The notes: generated from the sequence alone by a model not told the origin. A stretch of DNA of 64,000 nucleotides from Salegentibacter_A chungangensis (GCF_042678405.1 NZ_JBHTLI010000001.1:1488001-1552000); one strand, 5' to 3'; shown: positions 8,141 to 17,396, counted from the stretch's first letter. Program-made: numbers and translations.

Positions 8141-8956
8141 TCAGAGACTTTCGTAGTCTTCCAGCCACTCGAAAGTTTCGGGAAAACTATCTCTCCATAG
8201 TTTTTCATTGTGTTTACCGTCTTCAACGATTTTCAGCTGATAATTCTCTTCTTTTAAGCCTTTCTTTTGGAGGATTCCGATCATCTTTTCAATATCGGGG
8301 ATCACTTCTTCGCCTTCCTCTGTACCGGCGAGAAAGTAGAATTTAGTCTGGGGGTTGAGGGGAGTTTCTTCTGCATAGGAATAGATATTATCGCTGAACC
8401 AGAAAGAAGGGGAGTACACCCCAATTTTACTGAAAGTATCCGGATATCTCAGGCCTGCATAGAATGAGACCAGGCCGCCCAACGAAGATCCGAATATTCC
8501 GGTGTGCTTATAGCCGGGTAAGGTCCGGTATTTAGAGTCTATGTAAGGCTTCAGGATTTGGGTGAGAAACTTCAGATAGGCCTCTGCATTTCCTCCACCG
8601 TATTTTTCATTTTTAAAAGGAGTGAGTTCGCCGATTCTTTTGTCTCCGCCGTGATCGATCCCTACTACTATAACTTCTTTTTTTGCCAAGGAATCCAGGA
8701 ATTCATCTACCGCCCATTCGCCTGCATAAGAAGTTTCATTATCGAAAAGATTCTGGGCATCGTGCATATAGATCACCGGGTATTTCTTTTCTGAAGTTTT
8801 ATAAGATCCGGGCAAATAAAGTCTGATCTTTTTCAAGGTATCCAGTTGAGGGGCAGGCAGCTCAAAGATCGTAATGTTTTTAGAGGCCGAAGACTGGGCG
8901 GTTGCTAAAGAGACCGATAAGAAAAAAGCAAAGAACAGAAGGTTTCTGAGGGTCAT
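8141..8956 (-). CDS. Secreted esterase, enterochelin-esterase/esterase-D-like
   Basis: A 271-residue alpha/beta hydrolase with a signal peptide (MTLRNLLFFAFFLSVSLATAQ). It has IRLYLPGSY, PVIYMHDAQNLFD (typical of esterase-D/Fes-like enzymes), the nucleophile elbow GSSLGG near residue 155, and a C-terminal DGKHNEKLW histidine. Catalytic Ser and His are visible; the acid is probably the Glu or Asp in the FLAGTEEGEE region. Substrate is unknown: esters of phenolics, sugars or siderophores are all known for relatives. It is the first gene of the leftward esterase / NTF2-like / cupin / MFS unit. Confidence 0.88.
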   Translation of the reverse strand: MTLRNLLFFAFFLSVSLATAQSSASKNITIFELPAPQLDTLKKIRLYLPGSYKTSEKKYPVIYMHDAQNLFDNETSYAGEWAVDEFLDSLAKKEVIVVGIDHGGDKRIGELTPFKNEKYGGGNAEAYLKFLTQILKPYIDSKYRTLPGYKHTGIFGSSLGGLVSFYAGLRYPDTFSKIGVYSPSFWFSDNIYSYAEETPLNPQTKFYFLAGTEEGEEVIPDIEKMIGILQKKGLKEENYQLKIVEDGKHNEKLWRDSFPETFEWLEDYESL

Positions 8957-9054
8957 AGAGTGAAATTAATAAGTTATAAATCTAAAAATTATTTCAATAA
9001 AACTTCAGATGTTATTGTTATAAAATGGCAGCAGCCTTTTAGATGCAATGAAAC

Positions 9055-9092
9055 CTGTAAAAAAGAACAGCCGGGAATTCCCGGCTGTTCAT
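9055..9092 (-). terminator. Terminator of the TonB receptor gene, perfect 26-base palindrome
   Basis: GAACAGCCGGGAA and its exact complement meet at 9065-9090 with no loop other than the palindrome centre. On the minus strand it is followed by TTTTTT. Confidence 0.85.
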
Positions 9093-9115
9093 CTTAATAT
9101 AAAATCTGACTGTAA

Positions 9116-11740
9116 TTAGAATTCGTAGTTCAGACCAATGCTGAAGTTAGTTCCTAATTGACCCATCTGCTGTACCTCTGAAGAATAAGGGAATCTTCCA
9201 CCGGCACCGGCAGTATTGGTGGAAGGATCTGTGATCTCAGGATAAACATCAAAGATGTTGTTGATCACTCCGTTTATACTGAACCTGTCTGTAAAGTTAT
9301 ACGCCAGGCTAAAATCTGTTACGATCTTGGCATCAAGTTCCTGGTCTGTTCCTCCGGACTCCGGAGCAGTAACGGTAACCGTACCAAAACGTGTATTATT
9401 CAGTTCAAGGTCCCAGTTTCCTAATTCCTGAGATAATCCAAGGATAATTTTAGACTTTGGTCTTGAATTGGTGATAAGACCTCTTTCCTCACGGGCAAAG
9501 ATATTATAACCGTTATCGGCTAGTGGTCCCGGTGTGGTGATCGCATCAATTTCAGTTTCGTTGAAGTTGGCTGCAAGACTTGCCTTAAACCCGGCAAAAC
9601 TGTTGTAGTTCAATACGATATCTGCACCTCTGGTTTTCGTATCTCCTGCGTTAATGAAGAACTGAACTGCCACAACATTGTTATCCTGGAGTATCTGTTC
9701 AACAGGGTTCGTACTGTCAGGGTTTCCATCCGATCCAATTTGGGAAGAGAATAGCACCCTGTCATCTACATTTATCTGATAGAAATCTACCGATCCGTAG
9801 AAGTTTTTCGAAAACTTATAAGTTACACCTGCCGAGAAGTTCTGTGAAGTTTCAGCAAAAAGGCTTGGTACTCCAAGAGCCTGTACCGCCGGGCTGTCAT
9901 TTGCAAGTGTTCCCTGCAATAACGGCTCAGATGAACCGGCTACAATAATGTACTGGCTGTTGGTAAGATGTCTCTGGTGAAGGGTAGGTGCTCTAAATCC
10001 GGTGCTGTAAGAACCTCTGATGGCTCCGTTTTCACCTAACTTGAATCTACCGTTCACTTTCCAGGAAAAGTTATCTCCAAAATCTGAGAAATCTTCATAT
10101 CTACCTGCAACCCCTAAAAGTAAGGCGTCGGTAATGTCGTAATCTAACTGGGCATAAGCGGCAAAGTTATTTCTGTCCCACTTTCCTGCTTCGGCTGGTT
10201 TTACACCGGCAAAAGAATCGGATCCTCCTTTGTAGTAAGAACGCTTGTCACCTTCATAGGCATAGAAATATTCTTTCTTATACTCTAATCCCATCGCCAC
10301 GTTAATGTCTTCGGTCAAGAGACCATTAACATCAAGGTTTCCGATCACATTCTGAAGTCTGTAACCACCAGGGTGGAAGGTAGTAGGAGAGGTGCCGTTA
10401 TCGGCAAGGTAATCTCTGTTCACCGAATTGTTTACGGTATAAAATACCGAGTTAGCTCCATAAGTACCGCTAAGGTCGGCCATCCAGTTCTCGCCAAGAT
10501 TGTACTCTAACCCAATAACATTAATATGGTCATCGATGTCGGTTTCGAACGTTGGCTGATAACCTTTAAAATCTTCTGGTCTTGTTAAAAATCCTGCATC
10601 TGCAACTCCTCTTCTCCAGTAAGGAGCTCTGTAGTAGGCAAAACTACGTCCTGTTCTTGTTGTAAAACCATGGAAGGTGTAGAATTCTGCATTCTCTCCT
10701 ACAGGATGTGCAAGATTTACAAAAATATCCTTCTTTTCCATATCCGGTTGTCCAACTTTCATTCCCAGGTCTGGATTGTCCTGTGCCCACTGAATTTCGT
10801 TGGGACGGGCATCTTCCGGCAGGTCGGCCACTCCTGGCGTACCGGCCCTGTTGGTAAGGTTTTGCTTATAGTAGCCTAAGGTAAGATTTACATAACCGCC
10901 GTCCCCAATATTAAAGGCCGTGTTCAGGTCTGAAGCGAAGTTGAATCCGTCACCTTCTGAAGTGATCCCGGCTCTTGAGGTAACCGTAGAATACTCCACA
11001 TCTTCCTTTAGCACCATATTGATCACCCCTGCAATTGCATCAGATCCGTACTGGGCAGAAGCCCCGTCTCTTAATACCTCTACATTTTCTATCGCAGCTG
11101 TAGGAATACTCTTAAGGTCGACTCCAACCTCTCCTTTTCCGGGAGTACGGTTCAAGTACACCTGTGCACTCTGATTCTTTCTTTTTCCGTTTACCAGTAC
11201 CAGGGTTCTACTAGGGCCTAAGCCTCTAAGATCTGCAGGGTCATAGTGGGCGGTTGCATCAGAAATAGCCTGGTTTTGGGCATTAAAAGATGGCACCTTG
11301 AAGGTTAACATTCGGTCTATGGTTGGTTTTCCACTCCCGGTTAATTCCTTCACTCCAAAATTATCGATGGCTACCGGAGAATCCAGGATGGTCCTGGGCT
11401 TGGTTCGGTTACCGGTAACAACGATCTCGTCCAGCCCAAAGCTTTTTTCGACTATTGTGATCGTTATGTTTTCTGAGGAGGTGATTTTCTGTTCTTTCTT
11501 CTCATATCCAATATAAGAAGCGACTAATACTGTGGGAAGTTCTGATACTTCAAATTCAAAATTTCCATTTTCATCTGTAGTGGTGCCGTTTGTGGTACCT
11601 TTTTCCTGAATAGTAGCGAAGGGAACCGGCTCGTTCTTATCGCTCATAATCTTCCCTGAAACCGGGGTTTGGGCCCACGCGGTAACAGGAATAAATAAAA
11701 ATAAGATGATAACCTTTAACGCATTTAATGTTGTTTTCAT
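9116..11740 (-). CDS. TonB-dependent outer-membrane receptor
   Basis: An 874-residue outer-membrane receptor. Signal peptide ends at VTAWAQ (about 24). Residues 27-107 form the carboxypeptidase-regulatory-like domain (VSGKIMSDKNEPVPFATI). The TonB-box/plug region starts at DEIVVTGNR and includes LRGLGPSRTLVLVNGKRK and VEVLRDGASAQYGSDAIAGVINM. The rest is a beta barrel ending in GLNYEF with a terminal phenylalanine, as expected for BAM targeting. The long plug phrase LRGLGPSRTLVLVNGKR is common in receptors of the siderophore/vitamin class. No SusD partner, kinase or anti-sigma gene is next to it, so a polysaccharide-uptake role is not supported. It is monocistronic, with its own promoter candidate and a strong terminator. 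Confidence 0.93.
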   Translation of the reverse strand: MKTTLNALKVIILFLFIPVTAWAQTPVSGKIMSDKNEPVPFATIQEKGTTNGTTTDENGNFEFEVSELPTVLVASYIGYEKKEQKITSSENITITIVEKSFGLDEIVVTGNRTKPRTILDSPVAIDNFGVKELTGSGKPTIDRMLTFKVPSFNAQNQAISDATAHYDPADLRGLGPSRTLVLVNGKRKNQSAQVYLNRTPGKGEVGVDLKSIPTAAIENVEVLRDGASAQYGSDAIAGVINMVLKEDVEYSTVTSRAGITSEGDGFNFASDLNTAFNIGDGGYVNLTLGYYKQNLTNRAGTPGVADLPEDARPNEIQWAQDNPDLGMKVGQPDMEKKDIFVNLAHPVGENAEFYTFHGFTTRTGRSFAYYRAPYWRRGVADAGFLTRPEDFKGYQPTFETDIDDHINVIGLEYNLGENWMADLSGTYGANSVFYTVNNSVNRDYLADNGTSPTTFHPGGYRLQNVIGNLDVNGLLTEDINVAMGLEYKKEYFYAYEGDKRSYYKGGSDSFAGVKPAEAGKWDRNNFAAYAQLDYDITDALLLGVAGRYEDFSDFGDNFSWKVNGRFKLGENGAIRGSYSTGFRAPTLHQRHLTNSQYIIVAGSSEPLLQGTLANDSPAVQALGVPSLFAETSQNFSAGVTYKFSKNFYGSVDFYQINVDDRVLFSSQIGSDGNPDSTNPVEQILQDNNVVAVQFFINAGDTKTRGADIVLNYNSFAGFKASLAANFNETEIDAITTPGPLADNGYNIFAREERGLITNSRPKSKIILGLSQELGNWDLELNNTRFGTVTVTAPESGGTDQELDAKIVTDFSLAYNFTDRFSINGVINNIFDVYPEITDPSTNTAGAGGRFPYSSEVQQMGQLGTNFSIGLNYEF

Positions 11741-11766
11741 GTTTTAAGTTTTTGTAGGGATTTACT

Positions 11767-11797
11767 CAAATATTAAAAAAAACTTAAAACTGTACAA
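11767..11797 (-). promoter_or_regulatory. Promoter candidate for the TonB receptor gene
   Basis: On the minus strand TTG (11797-11795), 20 bases, then AATATTTG (11774-11767), one mismatch from TAnnTTTG. The leader would be about 20 bases. Confidence 0.4.
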
Positions 11798-12057
11798 TTA
11801 TTAATAATGGTTACATAGCATTAAAGTATTTGAAAAAAAAGTATAAAATGTTAAAAAATGGACTTAATTAGCGTGTTAAGTTCAGTGAATAGCGATTTTT
11901 AATCGATTTTAGTGATTATATTTTAATTCCTGGGCGTTGTTGTATAAATGAATAAAAATCATTTAAAACAGGTTTTGTTTGAATAAAGTGTAAAATAAGT
12001 GGTATTGGCGTATATGCGGGATTTTAGTAATTGTTTTATAAAATAAATACTGTAGAG
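11798..12057. other. AT-rich intergenic region without recognisable gene
   Basis: Together with the promoter segment, 317 bases lie between the receptor gene and the SnoaL-like gene. The sequence is very AT-rich, with scattered TTTAAT/ATTTAA blocks and a TTTTATAAAA palindrome near 12035. I find no open frame with a plausible start, no T-tailed GC hairpin and no RNA-like fold. Confidence 0.4.
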
Positions 12058-12660
12058 TTATTTCTTTTTGTCCGAGCTGTCACCCTTTCTTGATAACAAG
12101 TCTATTTTTACTGTATTGATTATTGGGGTACGATCGTAATAAGTATAGATCTTATCAATTAAAGAGTCTTGTGTGTAATGGCTCGCAAAATTCATCCGGA
12201 CGCTGGTGGCTCTTCCATCGTAAACCATTTCATTGGAGAAATATGAGATGACGATGACCCCGGTTAATCCGCTGTATTTTAATTCCTCTTTGGAAATCAC
12301 GGGTACATGTACCGTGTTCTCAAAACTCATTTTCTCGATTCCGGAATTGGCTTTCCAATCTTGCCACCACCTCAGGACTTTGTTTTTTCCTTTTAGTACG
12401 GTCCTGGTATCGGCATCGCCATCAGGAAAGAAGTATTCCACATTGTCATCCAGCATTTCTCCCCAGGCATCAAAATCGAGGTTAGCCATATGCATCAAGG
12501 CCTGTTCGTTCAGTTCGGAATAGGCTTCGGAAGCGATTTCATACTTGGAATTAACAGGTTCTGCCGAAGGTTCTTGTTCTGTATCTTTTGATTTGCTTGA
12601 GTCGTTGCAAGATGAAAAGAGAAATACTACGCTTGTAAGAATGATAAATAGCCTTTTCAT
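12058..12660 (-). CDS. SnoaL/NTF2-like lipoprotein
   Basis: A 200-residue lipoprotein (SVVFLFSSC, lipid cysteine at 18) with a low-complexity S/E/K linker to about residue 37. The domain then follows the SnoaL/DUF4440 layout: a helix with ALMHMANLDFDAWGEMLDDNVEYFFPDG, a loop LKGKNKVLRWWQDW, and beta strands GVIVISYFSNEMVYDGRATSVRMNF. A lysine-rich tail follows. Role unknown; it is one of three proteins with this fold in the first 13 kb. It is transcribed leftward towards the receptor gene but separated from it by over 300 bases and an obvious promoter region. Confidence 0.8.
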   Translation of the reverse strand: MKRLFIILTSVVFLFSSCNDSSKSKDTEQEPSAEPVNSKYEIASEAYSELNEQALMHMANLDFDAWGEMLDDNVEYFFPDGDADTRTVLKGKNKVLRWWQDWKANSGIEKMSFENTVHVPVISKEELKYSGLTGVIVISYFSNEMVYDGRATSVRMNFASHYTQDSLIDKIYTYYDRTPIINTVKIDLLSRKGDSSDKKK

Positions 12661-12962
12661 ATTTTTTGTTTTAGAAGTTAATTATTCAGGTTAAAAATAT
12701 GGCTGAAATTACAGCTGAGGCCTACTGTTGTTCTTTTAAAGATACAGATTTTTTGAATTGATCACTTTAAATAAAATGCTAATATTTAGATCTTTATGAT
12801 CTTGCCAGTTAAAAAGAATATTTTCTTATCCTTCAAACCAATCTTTTAAATTCTTATGCTACCAGAGTAGTTTTCACCAGGCTTGATATTAGTTAGTTTA
12901 ACAGGTTGGAATATTTTCCGGAGCCGGGATAAACTAATAGTATTATTTAAAAACCTTTAAAA
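12661..12962. other. Divergent intergenic region, nothing firm
   Basis: About 300 AT-rich bases separate the leftward SnoaL-like gene from the rightward OsmC gene and must hold both promoters. No clean TAnnTTTG match with a spaced TTG was found on either strand. AGATC-N5-GATCT at about 12790-12804 is a short dyad and may be chance. Confidence 0.35.
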
Positions 12963-13523
12963 ATGGAAAACGTAATTCATAAGCGCAACGGTGTAAATGT
13001 AGACCAGTTAATGCAAACCATAGATCTTGTAAAGGAAGATCCTGAGATTGCAAAGTTTCAATTCAGAGCAGAAACTGAATGGCTGGGAGGAGGACACTGT
13101 AAAACAAAGATCAAGGATTTTTATGGCGCAAAAACAGAGGACTCTTCACGTTCTCGGGCATTTGAAATTGAAGGGGATGAACCACCTGTTCTGCTTGGAG
13201 AAAACAACGGAGCGAATGCAGTTGAAGCCTTGTTACATGCTTTGGCTTCCTGTCTCACAGTTGGGTTTATTTACAATGCAGCCGCAAAAGGTATCAATGT
13301 GGAATCCCTCAATTTCCAGATGAAAGGTGACCTGGATCTTCACGCATTCCTGGGACTTTCAGAAAGCAAGCGCCCCGGATATGAAAAAATTATCGTGAAG
13401 TATAAAGTAAAGTCAGACGCTCCAAAAGAGCAATTGAAGGAATTATGTGATTATGTGCAAAAGACCTCGCCTGTATTGGATATGCTACGCAATCCCGTGC
13501 CGGTAGAGATAGAAATGATTTAA
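12963..13523 (+). CDS. OsmC family protein
   Basis: A 186-residue protein with the OsmC fold: an N-terminal beta sheet (FQFRAETEWLGGGHCKTKIKDF), the central helix with NAVEALLHALASCLTVGF (active-site type cysteine in ASC), and the second conserved region LKELCDYVQKTSPVLDML with its cysteine. Both cysteines expected of OsmC/Ohr peroxide-reducing proteins are present. The family reduces organic hydroperoxides with thiols, but the substrate of this longer flavobacterial type is not established. Start ATG follows an A-rich leader (CCTTTAAAA). Monocistronic; convergent with the gene at 13563. Confidence 0.88.
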   Translation: MENVIHKRNGVNVDQLMQTIDLVKEDPEIAKFQFRAETEWLGGGHCKTKIKDFYGAKTEDSSRSRAFEIEGDEPPVLLGENNGANAVEALLHALASCLTVGFIYNAAAKGINVESLNFQMKGDLDLHAFLGLSESKRPGYEKIIVKYKVKSDAPKEQLKELCDYVQKTSPVLDMLRNPVPVEIEMI

Positions 13524-13562
13524 TAAACCCATTATCCCGGCTTTTGTTAAGAGTAGTCTTTA

Positions 13563-14831
13563 TTATTCACAGTCAAAACACTTCAGTAGCTTTTCATTTA
13601 ACTTCAGGTCTTCAGAGCCTTTAAGTGGTTTGGAAAGCAAATCACGTTCGTTGATTATTTTATGGAATTCCCTGGCATACTCGACCAGGTGTTCCCGCCT
13701 GTTTTTCACCTTGGTAAGAATATCATTTTTATCCAGTTTGGAGATAGAAGCTGGCCAGACCTTAAAGGATTCCTCCAGTTTTTTATCCGTTAGTTTAGTC
13801 TGAAGGATTTTGGCCTGCTCAACAAAAACCGTTTCAGGAACCGATCTTAGAAAGTAAATATCAAAAGGATAAACCAAGCCAGGCATAAAATCTATATCTT
13901 TTTCAAAAGGACGAATCAGTGGTTTGATATTTTTATTGGTAACGATCTCGGGAATCACACCTCCGGGCTTAAAGAATGCATTATCCCTGTCGCCGGCCAG
14001 AGGAACTGCTTTAAAACCTCCATTTTCTTTTTGCATTACCCATCCCCACTGCTTGGCGTGACGGTCCCAGTCTCCAATTAGCAGATCAAAAAGCCGGGCT
14101 CTTACCAGTGCTTTGTGATCAATGCTTACTTTGTCTCCTTTTTTCATTTTCAGTTCCTGGAGACCATCGGTATCCAGAATTTTATCGGCATTATATGGGG
14201 TCCAGTTCACATCACCCTTAGTTTCATATTCCAGCAAAAAGATCCGGTTTCCGAATTTCTTATTGAACTTGCCAAGACGTTCTTGTTTAGGCAAGAAGAC
14301 GGGTTTTGGGTGAGTGTGAAGTACACCGGCAATATCTGCCATTTCAGCCGCCAGAACGGCTCCATAGGGATGTTGAGCTGAAAGACCGTCCACGATAACA
14401 TTTTCCAGACCAAGTTTTTCAGCAATCTCAGGGATAAGTTTCTTAGGGTCCTTATTGATACTGCGCAGGGAATAAACAGTTCCGTCCGGGCTTTTAATTT
14501 CGAGGGAATGCGTTTGCCTTCCGCCGCCTTCCTCAACAATCTCCATTCCGCCATAGAGTGTATCCAAGTAAACTACAGGAAATTTAACAGGAGTGGACCA
14601 GGCTTTTCGATATGTTTCGCCCTGCATGAGCTTTTTAATGGCACCGCCCTCAAAAAGTGTACTTGCAGCTATCAGGATGGAATCGTGTTTTTTGAAATCG
14701 ATCGATTCCACCTCTTCATAGTTAATGATCTCTGCCGTCTTTAAATCACTGTCAGAGCCCGAAACAGACCAATAGATAAGCGCTATTAGCACAAGCAGAA
14801 GTATAATGATAAAGCCGAATAACTTTTTCAT
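13563..14831 (-). CDS. Membrane-anchored atypical kinase-like protein
   Basis: A 422-residue protein with one N-terminal membrane segment (residues 4-23) and a large domain outside. It carries the ordered signature of a kinase-like family seen in Bacteroidota, sometimes fused to calcineurin-type phosphoesterases: GGGRQTHSLEI then VYSLRSINKDP (about 101-129, loop plus basic residues), SAQHPYGA (151-158), HTHPKPVFLPKQERLG, then LLIGDWDRHAKQWGW (catalytic-loop-like D254/D256, H258) and LAGDRDNAFF (metal-loop-like D281/D283). DRH followed by DRD recalls the HipA and Fam20C group. A C-terminal helix-rich part ends with CFDCE. Kinase activity is inference; the fold should be tested. No operon partner; convergent with osmC. 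No recognisable phosphoesterase domain is attached here. Confidence 0.6.
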   Translation of the reverse strand: MKKLFGFIIILLLVLIALIYWSVSGSDSDLKTAEIINYEEVESIDFKKHDSILIAASTLFEGGAIKKLMQGETYRKAWSTPVKFPVVYLDTLYGGMEIVEEGGGRQTHSLEIKSPDGTVYSLRSINKDPKKLIPEIAEKLGLENVIVDGLSAQHPYGAVLAAEMADIAGVLHTHPKPVFLPKQERLGKFNKKFGNRIFLLEYETKGDVNWTPYNADKILDTDGLQELKMKKGDKVSIDHKALVRARLFDLLIGDWDRHAKQWGWVMQKENGGFKAVPLAGDRDNAFFKPGGVIPEIVTNKNIKPLIRPFEKDIDFMPGLVYPFDIYFLRSVPETVFVEQAKILQTKLTDKKLEESFKVWPASISKLDKNDILTKVKNRREHLVEYAREFHKIINERDLLSKPLKGSEDLKLNEKLLKCFDCE

Positions 14832-15021
14832 ATTTAAAGTTCAGGTTTTTGATTTTCGGTTAACAGGAAAAAACCTTGTGAACCTCCAAAATTGGCGATT
14901 CTAAGGTCTGTTTTACAGCACTAAGATAAATGTTAATAGTCACCAGAAACTTAATATTATTCTAAAATTTTAAGGAGTGTTTATGCTTGAGTTGGTTCGA
15001 AGTCCGGTACTATAATCCAGT

Positions 15022-15588
15022 TTAGTGTAAATCGATTTTTCTTAAAATATCCCAGGTTTTGCCATTATGCCTGAATAAGTGTATGCTGTCAGCCCTAAAT
15101 GAACTCTGGTAGTTGCGGTCTTTGAAGACCGCCCAGATTTCAGGGAACACTTCTGTTTTCAAATCTCTGGAAGCGATGGTGATATGGGGGTGAATCCTGG
15201 CAGCTTTTTCGTGATTTTTCAGATCCAGTATTTGAGCAAGATTACTTTGAAGGTCTTCGAACAAATCAATCACAGGCCGATGTTCGCTTACTTTTACAAA
15301 GATCACGTTTTGTGAAAACTTCCCGAAGCCTGATAAACTGACCTGGAATGACCTTTTATCTTTAGCGAATTTTAAAAGATTCCTTATCAATACTGGTTCC
15401 TTCTTTTCCTGCATCCTGAACGGAATTTGCAGGGTAATATGCGCCGGTAGTTTTAGCGCGTGTTTGATCCTGTAACTTTCCTTCAGTTCTTTCTTGAAAG
15501 CCTCAATTTCCTTACGAATTTTGGCAGGAGGTAATAAGGCTATAAAATACAGGTGGGAGGTAGATTTTCCGAATGTTGAACTGGTCAT
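15022..15588 (-). CDS. 2H phosphoesterase / LigT-like (2'-5' RNA ligase family)
   Basis: A 188-residue protein with both H-x-T motifs of the 2H phosphoesterase superfamily: AHITLQIPF (H50, T52) and HPHITIASR (about H139, T141). The hydrophobic strand LYFIALLPP near the start and FGKFSQNVIFVKV fit the LigT/ThpR fold. Members hydrolyse or ligate 2'-5' or cyclic phosphodiester bonds in RNA or nucleotides; the substrate here is unknown. The ATG lies 4 bases from the stop of the cyclase-family gene upstream, so the two are probably translated from one message. Confidence 0.85.
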   Translation of the reverse strand: MTSSTFGKSTSHLYFIALLPPAKIRKEIEAFKKELKESYRIKHALKLPAHITLQIPFRMQEKKEPVLIRNLLKFAKDKRSFQVSLSGFGKFSQNVIFVKVSEHRPVIDLFEDLQSNLAQILDLKNHEKAARIHPHITIASRDLKTEVFPEIWAVFKDRNYQSSFRADSIHLFRHNGKTWDILRKIDLH

Positions 15589-15592
15589 AAGC

Positions 15593-16372
15593 TTACTTTA
15601 TGGCGATAATTCTTAAGGGGCCTCCGCTTCCTCCTTTTATCTTCATAGGCAGAGCGATCACCTGGAAACCGGTTGCCGGAAGCTGATCCAGGTTCGCAAC
15701 ATTTTCAAAGGCCGGTACATTATTCGTCATCAGGGCAACGTGGGCTCCAAATTCCTGGGACTGTCCATAATCTATACTGGGAGTGTCTATACCCACCGAA
15801 CTGATCTTCCTTTCTTCCACCAGCCACCTGGCGGCTTCAGGAGCAAGTCCGGGGAAGTGCAGCTCTTTCACGGCTTCCGGCCCGCGATTGGTAGTTCCCA
15901 GGTATTTCTGTTTATCGGGATAATATTTCCCGAATCCGGTTTGCAGTAAAACTATGCTATTCAGCGGAATCTGTCCTTGTTCTTTTTCCCAGGTTTTAAG
16001 GTCTTCGATGCTTATCAGGTAATCAGGGTTATTTAGAGCTTTGTCGGAAACATCTATTTTAACCGCAGCGCCCACAAGCTTCTCAAGCGGGATCTCCTCT
16101 ACAGATTGTGCGTTCTCGGCGAAATGGATCGGGGCGTCAATATGGGTGCCTCCGTGCTCGGCCGTAGAAAAATTATTGGCAGAATAGTAATAGCCCTTTT
16201 CGGTTTTACCTTTGGCTACTTCTTCAAGTTCGAATTCTTTCGCGGTTACCCAGTACACACTTTCCTCAGAAAATGAATACGTCAGGTCGATAATTTCACC
16301 GGTTAAAGCAGGACTTTCTTGTGCCTGGCACAAACCTGTAAGGAAAATGAAGAAGATGAATAGTGTTTTCAT
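15593..16372 (-). CDS. Secreted cyclase / kynurenine-formamidase-like hydrolase
   Basis: A 259-residue protein with a signal peptide (MKTLFIFFIFLTGLCQAQ). It has the metal-binding signature HGGTHIDAPIHF (H73, H77, D79, H83) and later VGIDTPSIDYG and the C-terminal LPMKIKGGSGGPLRI, all typical of the cyclase family (Pfam Cyclase; includes kynurenine formamidase). It hydrolyses an amide or ester; no substrate is indicated and there is no tryptophan-degradation gene nearby. It follows the CHAD gene after 24 bases and precedes the LigT-like gene by 4, so the three probably form one leftward transcription unit. Confidence 0.87.
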   Translation of the reverse strand: MKTLFIFFIFLTGLCQAQESPALTGEIIDLTYSFSEESVYWVTAKEFELEEVAKGKTEKGYYYSANNFSTAEHGGTHIDAPIHFAENAQSVEEIPLEKLVGAAVKIDVSDKALNNPDYLISIEDLKTWEKEQGQIPLNSIVLLQTGFGKYYPDKQKYLGTTNRGPEAVKELHFPGLAPEAARWLVEERKISSVGIDTPSIDYGQSQEFGAHVALMTNNVPAFENVANLDQLPATGFQVIALPMKIKGGSGGPLRIIAIK

Positions 16373-16396
16373 AATTCAGTTTTTATGTGGTTAGGA

Positions 16397-17293
16397 TCAG
16401 TTCCAGCTCACTTCGGCATATTTCCCGATGCGTTTGGTGAAATTCTTAGGTTTTTCGGCATATATGAGTTCGCCTTTCAGCTTCGCACTTTTCCTTAAGT
16501 GTTCACTGTACTCACTGATTAGTGCGTGAAGCATCTCCTTTTGTTTGTCATCTTTCACGCCGAATTCGGGTGAAAGTAATTTATCGTTTAATACCATAAG
16601 ATCGTGATCATCGCCCAGGAAGTCGGCAAGTTCGTGCACCTCGACTTCAAGAGTTGTAAACAGGCCCGGCCAAAGGTCCTGAAGTAAAAGGATCTGATAC
16701 CACAGGTATTTTACCCGTTTTCGCCATTCGTGGAATGTTTCCTTGCGAGGATCTCTATAGGCAGCGGTCAATGCACACTTTCCTCTTTTGTACACCCTTT
16801 CTATTCCTGGCAGAATTACACTTATATCATTGGTGTTTACCGGCCAGCTAGCCAATTCCTTTCTCCCATATTCCAGCTTCTGCATTATATTTTCTGAAAA
16901 GAACTTTTCTTGCATCAGCTTTTTTTCCAATTGGTTTCTTTCGGTCTCAAGGCTATGGGTCAGGCTTTTAAAGAAATTTACATAAACGTGATCTCCATAA
17001 CGTAAATTCAGGGCTTCTATGGTCTCCATATGTGCCGTGAGATCCCGTATAGGTGAAAGTTCCTGTCCCAAATCTCGAAAAAAGGCGTTGATGGTCTTGA
17101 AATTATCTTCCCCCATCTCGTCCCGAAACAGCCTTGCCAGAGCGCGAATCTCCTTCAGTCGCTTCCTGATCTCGTGAACGGCTTCGTGGATGTTTTGATT
17201 ATTCAAAGAATCAATAGCTGCATCCAGTTCTTCTGAAACTATGCGTTTTATATTATCGGATAGCGGCTCCTTTTTCTCCAGTTTATAACTCAT
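16397..17293 (-). CDS. CHAD domain protein
   Basis: A 298-residue all-helical protein. The CHAD pattern of conserved basic helices is clear: IHEAVHEIRKRLKEIRALARLFR at the start, RDPRKETFHEWRKRVKYLWYQ in the middle, and LADFLGDDHDLMVLN. The conserved histidines with nearby R/K form a positively charged face that binds inorganic polyphosphate in studied CHAD proteins. Cytoplasmic. It is first in the probable CHAD / cyclase / LigT-like unit. No polyphosphate kinase or CYTH domain is attached or adjacent. Confidence 0.9.
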   Translation of the reverse strand: MSYKLEKKEPLSDNIKRIVSEELDAAIDSLNNQNIHEAVHEIRKRLKEIRALARLFRDEMGEDNFKTINAFFRDLGQELSPIRDLTAHMETIEALNLRYGDHVYVNFFKSLTHSLETERNQLEKKLMQEKFFSENIMQKLEYGRKELASWPVNTNDISVILPGIERVYKRGKCALTAAYRDPRKETFHEWRKRVKYLWYQILLLQDLWPGLFTTLEVEVHELADFLGDDHDLMVLNDKLLSPEFGVKDDKQKEMLHALISEYSEHLRKSAKLKGELIYAEKPKNFTKRIGKYAEVSWN

Positions 17294-17396
17294 TTCGGAT
17301 TTTTCATATTAAGATACCGAATTGAGCTAACAGAAAGGGTTAGTGTTTTATTAAAATTGAATACACCCCGGAAGAGAGAGGGGAACGCAGAAATTC

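Noticed and set aside
9116..11740. The TonB receptor considered as a SusC partner in a polysaccharide locus
   Set aside because: There is no SusD-like gene, sigma/anti-sigma pair or glycoside hydrolase next to it; the gene stands alone.
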